Part shown: positions 13,773 through 24,200 of the stretch, piece by piece
How the letters are laid out: each line of letters begins with the position of its first letter
Numbering within the stretch: position 1 is the first letter of the stretch
Origin: Opitutaceae bacterium
GTDB lineage: Bacteria > Verrucomicrobiota > Verrucomicrobiia > Opitutales > Opitutaceae
NCBI GenBank assembly: GCA_019455245.1
Contig: JACFMR010000008.1
Span: 1 to 64,000, forward strand
Length of the DNA stretch: 64,000 bases
Direction of reading: 5' to 3'
Position numbers and translations under genes: made by a program
Notes under the pieces: model-generated
The model's input: only the letters and a program-made list of their open reading frames with translations
Told to the model about the DNA's origin: nothing
The model's database searches: none

Positions 13773-16700
13773 ATGCCGCACGCGTTGTTGCAGCTCGTCC
13801 CGAACCGTGTCCAGGCCGCGTTGGAGCGCGTCAGTGCCGCGGTCTGGCAGCGGTGTCATGCCCTGCCGGTGCGGGTGACGCGCGCGGATCCGCGGCATTG
13901 CACCCTGGCCGAGGCGCGGCGGCGGCCCCTGGTTGCGGCCAAATCCGGCCAATGTTGGGGCAGGCTCTACGACCAGCGCTGGGCACGGATCGAGCTGCCG
14001 GCGGCCGCGGCGGAGGAAGGCTGGCATTTGGAATGGCAGGACCAGGGCGAGGCGACCGCGCATGTGCGGAGCGAGCCATATTTCGGTTTTGATGTTGCGC
14101 ACCGGCATGTCTCGTTGCCGGCGGGCGTGCGGGAAATCTGGCTCGAATGCTACTGTTGCCAGTCGGCGATCTGGCATCCCGCCGCAACCGGGCTCACGGA
14201 GCACGGCAGCCGGTTTGAAGGGGCGTGGCTGGTGCGGCGCGACGAAGCGGCCTGGGCGGCCATGCACGATCTCGGGGTGCTGTTCGAACTGCTGCTGCAC
14301 GAGCGCACGCACCAGCATCCGCCCCAGCCCGGCACGCTCAATCCCTCGGGCTGGCAGGTGGCGCCGGACCGGGTGACGCCGCGGTTCCGGCAGCTGCTGC
14401 GCGCGCTGGACGATGCGATCAACCGCTACGACACCGGCGGCATCGGGGCGCTGCGCCGGGCGCTGGCGGACGTTTACCGGCAGGTGCGCGCGACCAAACC
14501 CGCGGTGCGCGCCGTGTTGACCGGCCACGCGCACATCGACCTGGTGTGGCTGTGGACCGAGGCCATGGGCGAGGCCAAGGCGGTGCACACCTTTGCCACC
14601 GCGAACCGGCTGATGGAGCTGTATCCGGAATTCCGTTTCGCCTACAGCCAGCCCGCCAGTTACGAGGCGGTGGCGCGGCGCGCCCCGCCGTTGCTGGCCG
14701 CCGTGCGGCGGCGCATGGGCGCGGGGACCTGGCAGGCCACCGGGGCGTTGCAGGTCGAGAGCGACACGCTGCTGCCCTGCGGCGAGGCGCTGGCGCGCAG
14801 CTTTGTGCTGGGGCAGGAGTGGTTCGCCCGCGAACGCGGGGCGCCGGCGCCGCTGGTCTGGCTGCCCGATGTGTTCGGCTACGCGGGCTGTCTGCCGCAG
14901 CTGATGCGCCTCGCGGGGGCAAAGTATTTTTTCACGACGAAGCTGGCGTGGAGTGCGGTCAACCGGTTCCCCTACAGCAGCTTTGTCTGGCGGGGCACCG
15001 ATGGCAGCGAGGTGGTGGCGCACGTGGCCGCCGGCGTCGGCTACAACAACGAGGCGCGGCTTGCGCAGCTGCACGCGCACTCACTTGGGCATGCGCAGGC
15101 CGACGTGCACCCGGAGTTTCTGCATCCCGTGGGATTCGGCGACGGCGGCGGCGGACCCACCGCCGGGATGTGCGAACGCGCGCGCCGCCTGCACGCGCTG
15201 CATGACGGCCCGGCGGCGGGCTGGGACCAGCCCGAGGCGTTCTTCGACCGGCTGGCGCGCCGCCGGGCGCGGCTGCCGGTCTGGCAGGGCGAGTGTTATC
15301 TTGAGTATCATCGCGGCACCTACACGACGCATGGCGCGGTCAAGGCCGCCTTCCGTGCGCTGGAGCGCGCGCTGCAGGTGCGCGAGGCCGTGGCGGTGGC
15401 GACGGGCCGGCCGGCGGAATTGGGCGCGGTCTGGCGGCGGTTGGTTTTTGCGCAGTTTCACGACTACATTCCCGGCAGCTCGGTGCCCGAGGTTTACGCC
15501 GAGGGCCGGGCGGAAATGGAAAAGCTGGCGCGTGAGCAACTGGCGGCGGCGGAGGCGGCGTTGTCGGTTCGCCAGCAGAGGCGCGCCGACGGCGCCGCGT
15601 GGTTCAACCCGCTGCCGGTGGCCTGGCGCGGCTGGGTGCAGGATCGGGGCAAGGACCGTTATCTTTCCCTGCCGGCGTTGAGCGGACGGCCGGTGGCGGA
15701 GGCGGTCGCGCCCGCGCCGCCGGATGCCCTCGCCGATGCGCGCCACCTGGCCAATGACCGCCTGCATGTGACGTTGCGCGACGACGGCAGCATCGCGGCG
15801 ATGGCGGTGGACGGTCAGGCGCTGGAACTCGCGGAGGGTTGCGGTTTGCCGGTGCTGTATCCGGATAGACCGGCGAATTACGACGCGTGGGACATCGACC
15901 GCCAGGCGTTGGACCTGCCGCGGTCGCCGGGCAAGCGTCCGCGATTTCGGGTTGAGGTGGAACGCGGGGCCCGGGCCGTCCTTGCCCTCACCTGGGCCGG
16001 ACGGCGGGGCGGGGAACTGATCATCCGCTACACCCTCGAGGCCGGCGCCGCGGTGCTGCGGATGGAAGTGGAGACCGATTGGCGCGAGGAGGAGACGCTG
16101 CTGCGACTGGTGTTTCCGACGCGCTATGCCGGGCAGATGGCACGGTTCGGCGCGCCGTTCGGATCCATTTTGCGCGGCGCGCAATCCGGACCGCTGACGA
16201 CCGAAGCGCAGTGGGAGGTGCCGGGCAGCCGCTGGGCGGCGGTCGGCCACGATGGCGAGCAAGCGGGGCTCTTTGTTGTCACCGAGGCCAAATACGGTTT
16301 CAGCGCCCGCGACGGCGTGCTGGCGGTGTCGCTGTTGCGCAGCCCGCGCCTGACCGGTTTTGAAAGCCGCGGGCGGGCCAGTCCGCGGGCCCTGTGTCGC
16401 ACGCCGGTGGCGTCGCCCTTTGCCGACCTCGGTCCGGTGCGCATCCGGCTGGCGCTCGGCCGATACAACGCGCATGGGCCGGCGGCCATGCATCCCGCGC
16501 AACTGGCCGACACCCTGTTCACGGCGCCGCTGGTTTACCAAGGGCCCAAGGTCGAGGCGCCGGCGGGTTATGCGGGCCTGGAAGACGGCGGCACGCTGCA
16601 GCCGGCGTGGGCGGTACCGGCGGCCAAGGGCTGGGTGTTGCGGCTGCACGAAGTGGCCGGGCACGCGGGCCGGACGCGGCTCAAACTCGCCCCCGGCTGG

Positions 16701-16814
16701 AACGCCACGCCGGTGGACCTGCTGGGACGGCCTGTGGCGCGGCGGCTGCGCGCGGACGGCGCCTTCGCCTACCGGCCTTATCAAATTTTGAGCCTGTTGA
16801 TTACCCCTGCTTGA
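13773..16814 (+). CDS. GH38 alpha-mannosidase
   Basis: The 1013-residue product has the usual family-38 order: an N-terminal accessory region, the zinc-binding HAHIDLVWLW (about residues 251-260), WLPDVFGYAG with the nucleophile Asp near residue 366, an alpha-helical middle domain (FAQFHDYIPGSSVPEVYAEG), and a C-terminal beta-sandwich (NDRLHVTLRDDGSIAAM, LRMEVETDWREEETLLRLVF). These are the zinc and nucleophile signatures of retaining alpha-mannosidases. There is no signal peptide, so it is likely cytoplasmic and acts on imported oligosaccharides. It starts 9 bp after the propeller gene. Confidence 0.92.
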   Translation: MPHALLQLVPNRVQAALERVSAAVWQRCHALPVRVTRADPRHCTLAEARRRPLVAAKSGQCWGRLYDQRWARIELPAAAAEEGWHLEWQDQGEATAHVRSEPYFGFDVAHRHVSLPAGVREIWLECYCCQSAIWHPAATGLTEHGSRFEGAWLVRRDEAAWAAMHDLGVLFELLLHERTHQHPPQPGTLNPSGWQVAPDRVTPRFRQLLRALDDAINRYDTGGIGALRRALADVYRQVRATKPAVRAVLTGHAHIDLVWLWTEAMGEAKAVHTFATANRLMELYPEFRFAYSQPASYEAVARRAPPLLAAVRRRMGAGTWQATGALQVESDTLLPCGEALARSFVLGQEWFARERGAPAPLVWLPDVFGYAGCLPQLMRLAGAKYFFTTKLAWSAVNRFPYSSFVWRGTDGSEVVAHVAAGVGYNNEARLAQLHAHSLGHAQADVHPEFLHPVGFGDGGGGPTAGMCERARRLHALHDGPAAGWDQPEAFFDRLARRRARLPVWQGECYLEYHRGTYTTHGAVKAAFRALERALQVREAVAVATGRPAELGAVWRRLVFAQFHDYIPGSSVPEVYAEGRAEMEKLAREQLAAAEAALSVRQQRRADGAAWFNPLPVAWRGWVQDRGKDRYLSLPALSGRPVAEAVAPAPPDALADARHLANDRLHVTLRDDGSIAAMAVDGQALELAEGCGLPVLYPDRPANYDAWDIDRQALDLPRSPGKRPRFRVEVERGARAVLALTWAGRRGGELIIRYTLEAGAAVLRMEVETDWREEETLLRLVFPTRYAGQMARFGAPFGSILRGAQSGPLTTEAQWEVPGSRWAAVGHDGEQAGLFVVTEAKYGFSARDGVLAVSLLRSPRLTGFESRGRASPRALCRTPVASPFADLGPVRIRLALGRYNAHGPAAMHPAQLADTLFTAPLVYQGPKVEAPAGYAGLEDGGTLQPAWAVPAAKGWVLRLHEVAGHAGRTRLKLAPGWNATPVDLLGRPVARRLRADGAFAYRPYQILSLLITPA

Positions 16815-16816
16815 TT

Positions 16817-16849
16817 TTGTATGGAAACTGCGCGGCGTGCCGCTATCGA
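16817..16849 (+). promoter_or_regulatory. Regulon motif copy 2 with -10-like element
   Basis: TTGTATGGAAACTGCGC (16817-16833) precedes GCTATC (16842-16847), whose TA is at offset 27. The flanks resemble copy 5 at 34349: both read TGCT-G-TTTTGTAT, then AA-CTGCGCG, then GCTATCG at the same distance. It lies 52 bp before the gene starting at 16886, which supports a separate promoter there. Confidence 0.6.
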
Positions 16850-16885
16850 CGCGCCGGACCCCGTGATATCCTGCGATTCCACCCC

Positions 16886-18415
16886 ATGTTACCCTTGCGA
16901 CGATTCATCCCCGGCCGCGTCTTGAACCTTGGTGCGGCGATCACCGTGTGGTGCTGCGTCACCGCGACGGCGGCGGCCGGACCGCGGCTGGCGGAACTGC
17001 CGGAGCGGCCGCGCGAACTCTCCCGCGCCGCGTTGGCGCAGGGCGACACGAATTGGGATGTCCGCGCGGGTCTGCTCTGGGCCGGCCGGAATGAAACGGG
17101 CTCACGGATGCATGGCGTCCGTCCGACCGCGTGGTATGCGCTGGGGCTGTTGTTGCGCGGCGAACCGGGGGACCGGGACCGGGCGGTGCAGGCGCTGGAG
17201 GCGGTGCTGCGCCAGCAGGTCGACGCACCCGGCATGCCGTGGCACGGCACGTTTTTCCGCCGCGCCGAGGAGCCGCGGCCGCTGAACGGCGCGAGGATGT
17301 GGGATGACTACGACCCGAACTGGCGCCAGTTCATCGGCTGCACTTTCGCGCAGGTGCTGATCGATTATGCGGATGAACTGCCGGAGGCGCTGCGCGGCCG
17401 GCTGTTGCGGTCGATCGCGCTGGCGTTGGAGGGCGAGCTCGCGCACGGCCGGCTCAAACCCGCCTACACCAACATCGCGTTGATGCAGGGTTTTCTGCTC
17501 GGCTTTGCGGGGGAACGGCTGCAGCGGCCCGAATGGATACGCGCCGCCCAGGACTGGGTCGGCGAGATCGAGCGGGAGTTCGTCGCCCACGAGAGCTTCG
17601 ACGAATACAACTCGCCGACCTATTACGGCGTTGATCTTTACGGCCTGGCCCTGCTGCGCGCGCACGGGGCCACGCCGGAACTGCGGGTGGTGGGCGCGCA
17701 TCTGGAAGCCGCGCTCTGGCGGGACATCGGGCGCTTTTACCACGCCGGCCTGCGCAACCTGGCCGGCCCCTACGACCGCGCCTACGGCATGGATCTGCAG
17801 GAATACGTGGCCCTGGCCGGCACCTGGATGGGTTTCGTGCTGCCGGCGGAAGCGACGCCGTTGCCGGCGGTGATGCCGGCCCGGCATGGCGGCGACTTTT
17901 ATTTCACCCCCTGCTTTGCGCTGTTGGGGGCGGTGGTGCCCGCCGAGGTTCAAGCCCAGCTGGAGACGTTCACCGGCGAACGGTTGTTGGCCCGTCCGAT
18001 TGCCGACGGCAAACGCGTGGCCACCGCCTGGCTTGGGCCGGACCTGATGATCGGGGCGCAGGATACGGCGCTGTCGCGCGGCGTGCCGCAGGCGCGCAGC
18101 CAGTTTCACCCGGCGACGATCCACTGGCGGAGGCCCGACGGAGGAACCGCCTGGCTGGCGCTGCGCGAATGCTCGCGCGTGAACGCGCGTGCCGAACCGC
18201 ACCGGTTGCACATCGAGGCCATCGGCGACGCCACCTTCCGGATCGAGACCGCCGGGTTGACGGCCGCCATGATTTCCGCGGGACACTGGCAACTGCCCGG
18301 GCTGGTGGTGCGGATCGAACACGATGCAGGGGATTGCAAAATCGATCTGGACGCGGCCGGCGCGACGGTCACTTACCGTGAGGCAACCCGCTTCACCCTG
18401 CATTGCGAACCCTGA
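16886..18415 (+). CDS. Secreted alpha/alpha-toroid protein, putative glycan-active enzyme
   Basis: The 509-residue product has a signal peptide (residues 1 to about 31, ending TATAAAG). A helix-rich region follows (about 40-330: PTAWYALGLLLRGEPGDRDR, DYDPNWRQFIGCTFAQVLID, NIALMQGFLLGFAGERL, SPTYYGVDLYGLALLRAHG), in the style of an alpha/alpha toroid, then a beta-rich C-terminal part. Conserved-looking Tyr, Asp and Glu residues in FDEYNSPTYYGVDLYG could form an active site. I do not recognise an established CAZy family. It starts a three-gene unit with the next toroid protein and a sulfatase, behind motif copy 2. Confidence 0.65.
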   Translation: MLPLRRFIPGRVLNLGAAITVWCCVTATAAAGPRLAELPERPRELSRAALAQGDTNWDVRAGLLWAGRNETGSRMHGVRPTAWYALGLLLRGEPGDRDRAVQALEAVLRQQVDAPGMPWHGTFFRRAEEPRPLNGARMWDDYDPNWRQFIGCTFAQVLIDYADELPEALRGRLLRSIALALEGELAHGRLKPAYTNIALMQGFLLGFAGERLQRPEWIRAAQDWVGEIEREFVAHESFDEYNSPTYYGVDLYGLALLRAHGATPELRVVGAHLEAALWRDIGRFYHAGLRNLAGPYDRAYGMDLQEYVALAGTWMGFVLPAEATPLPAVMPARHGGDFYFTPCFALLGAVVPAEVQAQLETFTGERLLARPIADGKRVATAWLGPDLMIGAQDTALSRGVPQARSQFHPATIHWRRPDGGTAWLALRECSRVNARAEPHRLHIEAIGDATFRIETAGLTAAMISAGHWQLPGLVVRIEHDAGDCKIDLDAAGATVTYREATRFTLHCEP

Positions 18416-18429
18416 ACCCGAGTTGCCCG

Positions 18430-19455
18430 ATGATGAAACGCGTCCTGTTTTCCATGGTGATCGCCTGCATGGCGGGTCAGATGAACGCCTGCGCCGCGCC
18501 TACGTCGCCGAAGAATGAATACGAAATGCTCCGGGCGCTGCCGCCCGGGCTGATGCCGTCGCTGCTGGTGTCGGAGCCCGACGACGGCGGCCTGATCGGC
18601 TACCACAAACGGCAGGGGCAGTGGCACCAGGCCGGCATGCAGCGCGGCGGCGCCCGCCATCTGCTCGGCGGCGTGCTGGCCGGCGACGTGGCGCGGATGG
18701 AGCGGGGCTGGTTGTCGGTGGACGCAACATTTGCACGCCAGCGCGAGGACGGCGGATTTCTCGTGGTGCAAAAACCCTACGACCGGGCGCCGCTGTCCTT
18801 CGACCAGGAGGTGGAGACGACCTATTTCTACCTGCAGGCGCTCGCGCATGCGCTGCTGGTGCTGCAGGATTCGCCGCATGCGGAGCGGTTTCGCGATCGG
18901 GTCGAAGCGCTGAAACCGAAGATCCGGCGCGCGGCCGATTTTGTGATGTCGGGCCGAGCGGGCATCGTGCCCTCGGTCGGGCACACGGCCAACCGGTTGC
19001 TGATCGCCGCCAAGGCGCTGGCGCTGTGCGGTGTGCTGCTGCAAGAGGACTCCTATCAGGCAGAGGCCCGCCGGCTGGTGGACGTCGCCCTGCGATTGCG
19101 CGATGCGGACGGGGTGTTCATCGAGCGCGGCGGACGGGATTCGAGCTACAATGCCGTCGCCATCCTGATGGCGCAGGTCATCGCCCTGTATCTGCCCGAC
19201 CCCAAAATTGACCGGGCCATGCGCGAGGCGATGGCGTGGCAGCTGACGCGGATCACGCCCGACGGCGAAGTGCTCATCGCGGGCAACACCCGCACGGGCA
19301 CCGGCCGCGAAACGTCACGCGGCGAGGGCATCAAAAAGGTCAACACCCGCGAGGTGGCGGTCGCGCTGCTCTATCACGGCCTGATGTATGACAACGCCGA
19401 GGCGTTGCAACTCGGGCAGGCGGTCGCGGCCCGGCGCAGTCAGGGCGAAGAATGA
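18430..19455 (+). CDS. Secreted small alpha/alpha-toroid protein, unknown
   Basis: The 341-residue product has an N-terminal signal sequence (MMKRVLFSMVIACMAGQMNA) ending before CAAP; the Cys is not in a clear lipobox. The rest consists of repeating helices (FYLQALAHALLVLQDSPHAE, NRLLIAAKALALCGVLLQED, NAVAILMAQVIALYLPDPK), as in alpha/alpha-toroid glycan enzymes. No catalytic signature was recognised. It lies 14 bp after the larger toroid gene, and its stop overlaps the sulfatase start (ATGA). The genes are probably translationally coupled. Confidence 0.6.
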   Translation: MMKRVLFSMVIACMAGQMNACAAPTSPKNEYEMLRALPPGLMPSLLVSEPDDGGLIGYHKRQGQWHQAGMQRGGARHLLGGVLAGDVARMERGWLSVDATFARQREDGGFLVVQKPYDRAPLSFDQEVETTYFYLQALAHALLVLQDSPHAERFRDRVEALKPKIRRAADFVMSGRAGIVPSVGHTANRLLIAAKALALCGVLLQEDSYQAEARRLVDVALRLRDADGVFIERGGRDSSYNAVAILMAQVIALYLPDPKIDRAMREAMAWQLTRITPDGEVLIAGNTRTGTGRETSRGEGIKKVNTREVAVALLYHGLMYDNAEALQLGQAVAARRSQGEE

Positions 19456-21077
19456 AACGGCGGCACAGATGGCGCCGTCATGCCGGCGCCCTGCTGGGAC
19501 TGGTGCTGACCGCCACGGCGGCGCCGGAGCGACCGGACGTGCTTATTATCCTCGCGGATGACATGGGCTACTCCGACATCGGGTGTTATGGCGGTGAGAT
19601 TCCCACGCCGCACCTCGACGCCCTCGCGGCCGGCGGCCTGCGTTTGACGCAGTTCTACAACGCCGCGCGCTGCTCGCCCACGCGGGCGGCGTTGCTCACC
19701 GGCGTGCATCCGCATGAGGCGGGCATGGGCATATTGGCCGAGGATCAGGTGCAACGCGCGCCGGACAACGCAGGGCCGGGCTACCGCCGTTACCTCGCGC
19801 CGGAGGTCATGACCCTGGCGGAGTTGCTGCGGCCGGCGGGTTACGCCACCGCGCTGTCGGGCAAATGGCACCTCGGGTTTCAGGGCGAGGAAAAGCGGCC
19901 GCTGGCGCGCGGGTTTGATCATTTCTACGGGCTGCTGGCGGGTTCGAGCAGCTATCACCGTCCCGCTGCGCCGCGGCCCTTCACGCGCGGCCACGAGATG
20001 CTGCCGCCGCCCGAGGACCCGGAGTTTTACGCCACCGATGCGATCGCCGGGGACGCAATCCGGTTTTTGCGCACGCGGGAAAAGGACGAACCGTTCTTCC
20101 TGTATCTCGCCTTCACGGCGCCGCACTGGCCGCTGCATGCACGGACCGAGGACATTGCGAAATTCACCGGCCGCTACCGCGAAGGCTGGGATGTGTGGCG
20201 CGAGCGGCGCTTCGCACGCCAGCGGGAACTTGGCATCATTCCGGACCGCACCAGACTGTCGCCGCGGGATGACGGCGTGAGGGCGTGGTCCGATCTCACC
20301 ACGGAAGAGCAGGGCCGGCTCGATTTCCGCATGGCGGTCTATGCCGCGCAGGTGCACCGCATGGACTGGAACATTGGGCGCGTGATCGCGGCCCTGCGCG
20401 AACTCGGGCGCCTGCACAACACGCTCGTCATTTTTCTTTCCGACAACGGGGCCAGCGCGGAACCCTACACCGACGCAGGCGGCGGCGTGTTTGAGGCGGT
20501 CAACCGGCCCGGGGCGTTCGGCCTGGGCAGCGCGCGTGATCCGGCGGGCGGTTCGAGCTACGGCACCGGCTGGGCCAATGTTTCCAACACGCCGTTTCGC
20601 CGCTACAAGTCGCGCCTGCATGAAGGCGGGGTGCGGACGCCGTTGATTGTGCACTGGCCGGCGGGGCTGCACGTGACGCCCGGCGCCATCGACCACCGGC
20701 CGGGCGACGTGACCGATCTGGTGCCGACCGTGCTGGAACTTGCCGGCATCGGGCGCCCCTTGGCACATCGCGGTGAACCGATGCCGCCGCTGCGCGGACG
20801 AAGCCTGGTCCCACGCTTCGCCGCCGGTAAGGCGGAAACGGATACGCCGCGGGATTTCTATTGGGAGCAATACGGACATCGTGCGATGCGCCGGGGCGAC
20901 TGGAAGGCGGTGCGCACCGATGCGCCGGATGCGGCGTGGGAGCTTTATCGTTTGGATGCGGACGGTTCCGAGTTGGAAAACCTGGCCGCGGTGGAGCTGG
21001 CGAAACTTGCCGAAATGATCGACGCCTGGGAGGCCTGGGCGGCTGCCAGTCAGGTGTGGCCGGTCACGCGTGACTGA
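19452..21077 (+). CDS. Secreted type-I sulfatase (CSPTR motif)
   Basis: The 541-residue product has a signal peptide (residues 1-24, ending TATAA). Metal-binding LIILADDMGYSD follows, then AARCSPTRAALLTG with formylglycine-precursor Cys74, GKWHLGF, APHWPLHA and VIFLSDNGASAE. This is the formylglycine-dependent arylsulfatase fold (S1 class). The motif has Thr where Ser is most common, a variant frequent in the S1_4 subfamily. It needs the formylglycine-generating enzyme at 8664. It overlaps the toroid gene by 4 bp. The sulfate ester attacked is unknown. Confidence 0.93.
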   Translation: MKRRHRWRRHAGALLGLVLTATAAPERPDVLIILADDMGYSDIGCYGGEIPTPHLDALAAGGLRLTQFYNAARCSPTRAALLTGVHPHEAGMGILAEDQVQRAPDNAGPGYRRYLAPEVMTLAELLRPAGYATALSGKWHLGFQGEEKRPLARGFDHFYGLLAGSSSYHRPAAPRPFTRGHEMLPPPEDPEFYATDAIAGDAIRFLRTREKDEPFFLYLAFTAPHWPLHARTEDIAKFTGRYREGWDVWRERRFARQRELGIIPDRTRLSPRDDGVRAWSDLTTEEQGRLDFRMAVYAAQVHRMDWNIGRVIAALRELGRLHNTLVIFLSDNGASAEPYTDAGGGVFEAVNRPGAFGLGSARDPAGGSSYGTGWANVSNTPFRRYKSRLHEGGVRTPLIVHWPAGLHVTPGAIDHRPGDVTDLVPTVLELAGIGRPLAHRGEPMPPLRGRSLVPRFAAGKAETDTPRDFYWEQYGHRAMRRGDWKAVRTDAPDAAWELYRLDADGSELENLAAVELAKLAEMIDAWEAWAAASQVWPVTRD

Positions 21078-21142
21078 TCCGGTGTCGTGCGCAAATCGAC
21101 AAAAACGGCCACGGCGGGGACGATTTTCACAGATGCGCGAAA

Positions 21143-21175
21143 ATGTATATTTCTTGGCCAGAGTCACTCTACCGG
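21143..21175 (+). promoter_or_regulatory. Regulon motif copy 3 with -10-like element
   Basis: ATGTATATTTCTTGGCC (21143-21159) precedes TCTACC (21168-21173), whose TA is at offset 27 as in the other + strand copies. It lies about 105 bp before the TonB-receptor start, in a 186-bp intergenic gap. An inverted repeat (21165-21198) overlaps the -10-like element. Confidence 0.6.
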
Positions 21176-21198
21176 ATTTCTGCGTGAAGTGTAGAGTG
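21165..21198. promoter_or_regulatory. Inverted repeat CACTCTAC / GTAGAGTG before the TonB receptor
   Basis: Perfect 8-bp arms (21165-21172 and 21191-21198) with an 18-bp spacer overlap the -10-like element and the likely transcription start. The position suits a repressor site or an mRNA-leader structure. No matching regulator is assigned. Confidence 0.4.
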
Positions 21199-21263
21199 CC
21201 GGCGTCAGGTCAACCGTCACCCCTTCTGTTTCCGGCGGTTCGGCCAAAGCAACCTCCCCTACC

Positions 21264-24200
21264 ATGAAGTCCCCGCAACCCGTTGTTTCCCGTCTTCGTC
21301 GTGCCCGTGTGGCCGTCCTCGGTGTGTTGTTTGTCCCGCTCCTGTCGGCGCAGACCGCACCGCCCGCTGAGTCCTCCGCTTCCCCGGAAAAGGATGAGCC
21401 CATCCTGCTGTCACCGTTCGAGGTCACGAGCGACACGCGCGGTTATCTTGCTTCCAACGCCCTCTCGGGCACCCGCCTCAACACCAAGCTGGAGGACATC
21501 CCGGCCTCGATCACGGTGATCACCAAGCAGCAGCTGCTCGACACCGCCGTGACCGACATCAACGACCTGTTCCTCTACGAGGCCAGCACCGAGGGCACGG
21601 GCAACTACACGGCGTTCACGCCCAACCGCGACGGCGGCATGAACGACGACATCCAGACCGACCCGCAGGTGGCCAACCGCATCCGCGGCATGAGCTCGGC
21701 CAACACCGCGATCGGCAATTTCGCCAGCAACCCGAAGATCCCGTTCGACCTCTACAATATCGACGCGGTCGAACTTTCGCGCGGCCCCAACTCGAACATC
21801 TTCGGCATCGGCTCCGGCTCTGGCACGATCAATCTCGTGCCCTCCAGCGCCAGCACGACCAAGCGGTTCGCCACGGTGGCCTTCCGGGCCGACAGTTACG
21901 GCAGCGTGCGCGGCAGTCTCGATGTGAACCAGCCCCTGCTGGAGGACAAGGTGGCCCTGCGCGTGGCGACCGTGCGCGAGGACAGGGAGTATGAGCGCAA
22001 ACCCTCCTTCGAGGACACCAAGCGGCTCTTCGGCGCCGTGACCTTCAAGCCGTTCAAGAAAACCACGCTGCGCGTGAGCGGCGAAAATTACAGCCGTGAT
22101 GCCCAGCGTCCGAACAACCTGACGCCGCAGGAAACGGTCAGCAGCTGGCTGGCCTTCGGCAAGCCTTCCTGGGACCCCACCACCCAGCGGGTCACCTACG
22201 CCGACGGCACGGTGGCCGGGCCCTTCGCCGTCAACGCCGACGGCAGACTGCCCTTCGGTCTGCTGTCGGCCGGCGGCGCGGTTTACAACCGCACCTCGCT
22301 CTACATCGAGCCCGACGGCAGCATTGGCTATTGGGGCGTCAACCGCACGGGCAGCCAGAATTCGCCGCTGAACCGCAACCAGAACGTCCGCATCCTGCAG
22401 AGCGGTTCGCAACTGGGGCGCGAACGCGCCACGATCTACCCGCTGTTCTTCGAGCCCGGCACCACCAACAAGGCGTTCTACGACTGGACCGAAATCAACT
22501 ACGCCGCGCCCAACCGCGTGGAGGACGAGGCCCAGACCTACATCGCGGAGCTGGAGCAGTTCCTGATTGAAAACGACCGCCATCTGGTGGCGGCGCGGGT
22601 CGGCTGGTTCCGCCAGGATTTCGAGCGCTTTGCCCGCAACATGGTCACCAGCAACGACGCCGTGATCTACGTGGACGTAAACTCGAAACTGCCCGACGGC
22701 ACGCCCAACCCCTATTTCCAGCGCCCCTATGTCGCCGGCGGCTGGCCGATCAAGGTGCGCCAGCCGGAGGACAACACGATCACCAGCGCCGATCTGGTTT
22801 ACCAGTTCACCCCGGAGAAGAGCGGCGGCTGGTTTGGCGTGCAGCGCTTCAATGTGCACGGCGAGACCCGGCGCAACCAAGACACGAACTACCGTTACCG
22901 CGACTACATCGTGTCCAACGAAACTTGGCTCAACCCCTCCAACCGCACGAATTCGACCCAGACGAACTTCCTGTATTATCTCGGGGACAACCAGGGCCAC
23001 AATGTTGATTACGCTCCCGCCACCCGGAGCAATTTCGACGGCACCTATCCCTTCAACTACTACAACGGCGTGGCCAAGCAGTGGGTGACCACCCAGTCCA
23101 TCCTGGACGAGGCGGCGATCACCGGCACCAACACCAACCAGGAGCGCATCCGCACCGTCAACCTGACCTACCAGGGCTTCTTTTGGGATGATCGCGTCGT
23201 CGCGACCCTCGGCTTCCGCCGCGATTGGCAGAAACTGCGCCGCTCGCCCGGCAACGCGGTTGACCCGGTCACCGGCTTGATCACGAACGCTCCGTTGGAC
23301 GAAATCGGCAGCTCCGCCTGGCTGGAACAACGCGGCGACACCAAAACCTACGGCGTGGTGGTCAAGGCCACGTCCAACGTGAGCGCCTTCTACAACCGTT
23401 CCGACAGCTTCAACCCGCTCGGCATCAGCTACGACATCTTCGGCGAGGTCATGCCCAACCCGACGAGCAAGGGCGAAGACTACGGCGTGTTGGTCAACCT
23501 GCTCGACGGCAAGCTGGTCGTGCGCGTCAACCGCTACGACAACACCGAGTCCAACTCGCGCCGCAGCCAGATCGGCACGGTCGGTTCGCGCATCCACCGG
23601 CTGGAAGGCTGGCGCCAGCCCTACGGCGAGTCATTCTACCCCTGGGCGGAAAACCTCGCGCTGCAGCGCTTCCAGAACCAGGGCATCACGCCGTCCGCCA
23701 CCGAACTGTTCAACGCCGCCGCGGCCATCATGAAGATCGACGCCGATTTCCTGCGCAGCACCGCCGAAACCGGCGCCGTGGGCGTGCCCGCCGATGTCAC
23801 CGCCAAGGGCTACGAGATCGAGGCGATCTACAACCCGTCGGCCAACTGGCGCTTCAAGTTCAACCTCGCGCAGCAGAAGGCGATCGACAGCAACATCGGC
23901 GACACCGTGACCCGCTACATCGACGAGCGTCTGCCGGTGTGGACCACGGCGGCGGATGACAACGGCGACCTCTGGTGGGATGCCAACAACGGCGCCGCCC
24001 GCGTGCGCTATCTGGCCGACATTTTGGCGCCGTATTCGTTCGAGGTGGCCAATGCCGGCAAGCCCCGCACGCAGGTGCGCAAGTGGCGCGCCAACGCCCT
24101 CACGAACTACGACTTCACCGACGGAGTGTTCAGAAACTGGAGCATCGGCGGCGCCGTGCGCTGGGAAAGCAAGGCCGCCATCGGCTTCCGCGGTCGCGCG

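Noticed and set aside
12537..15080. Long minus-strand frame opposite the propeller and GH38 genes
   Set aside because: Arg/Pro/His-rich shadow translation with no domain; the + strand has two clear enzymes.
21411..23597. Long minus-strand frame opposite the TonB receptor
   Set aside because: Val/Gly/Arg-rich shadow; the receptor has a complete signal peptide, plug and barrel.
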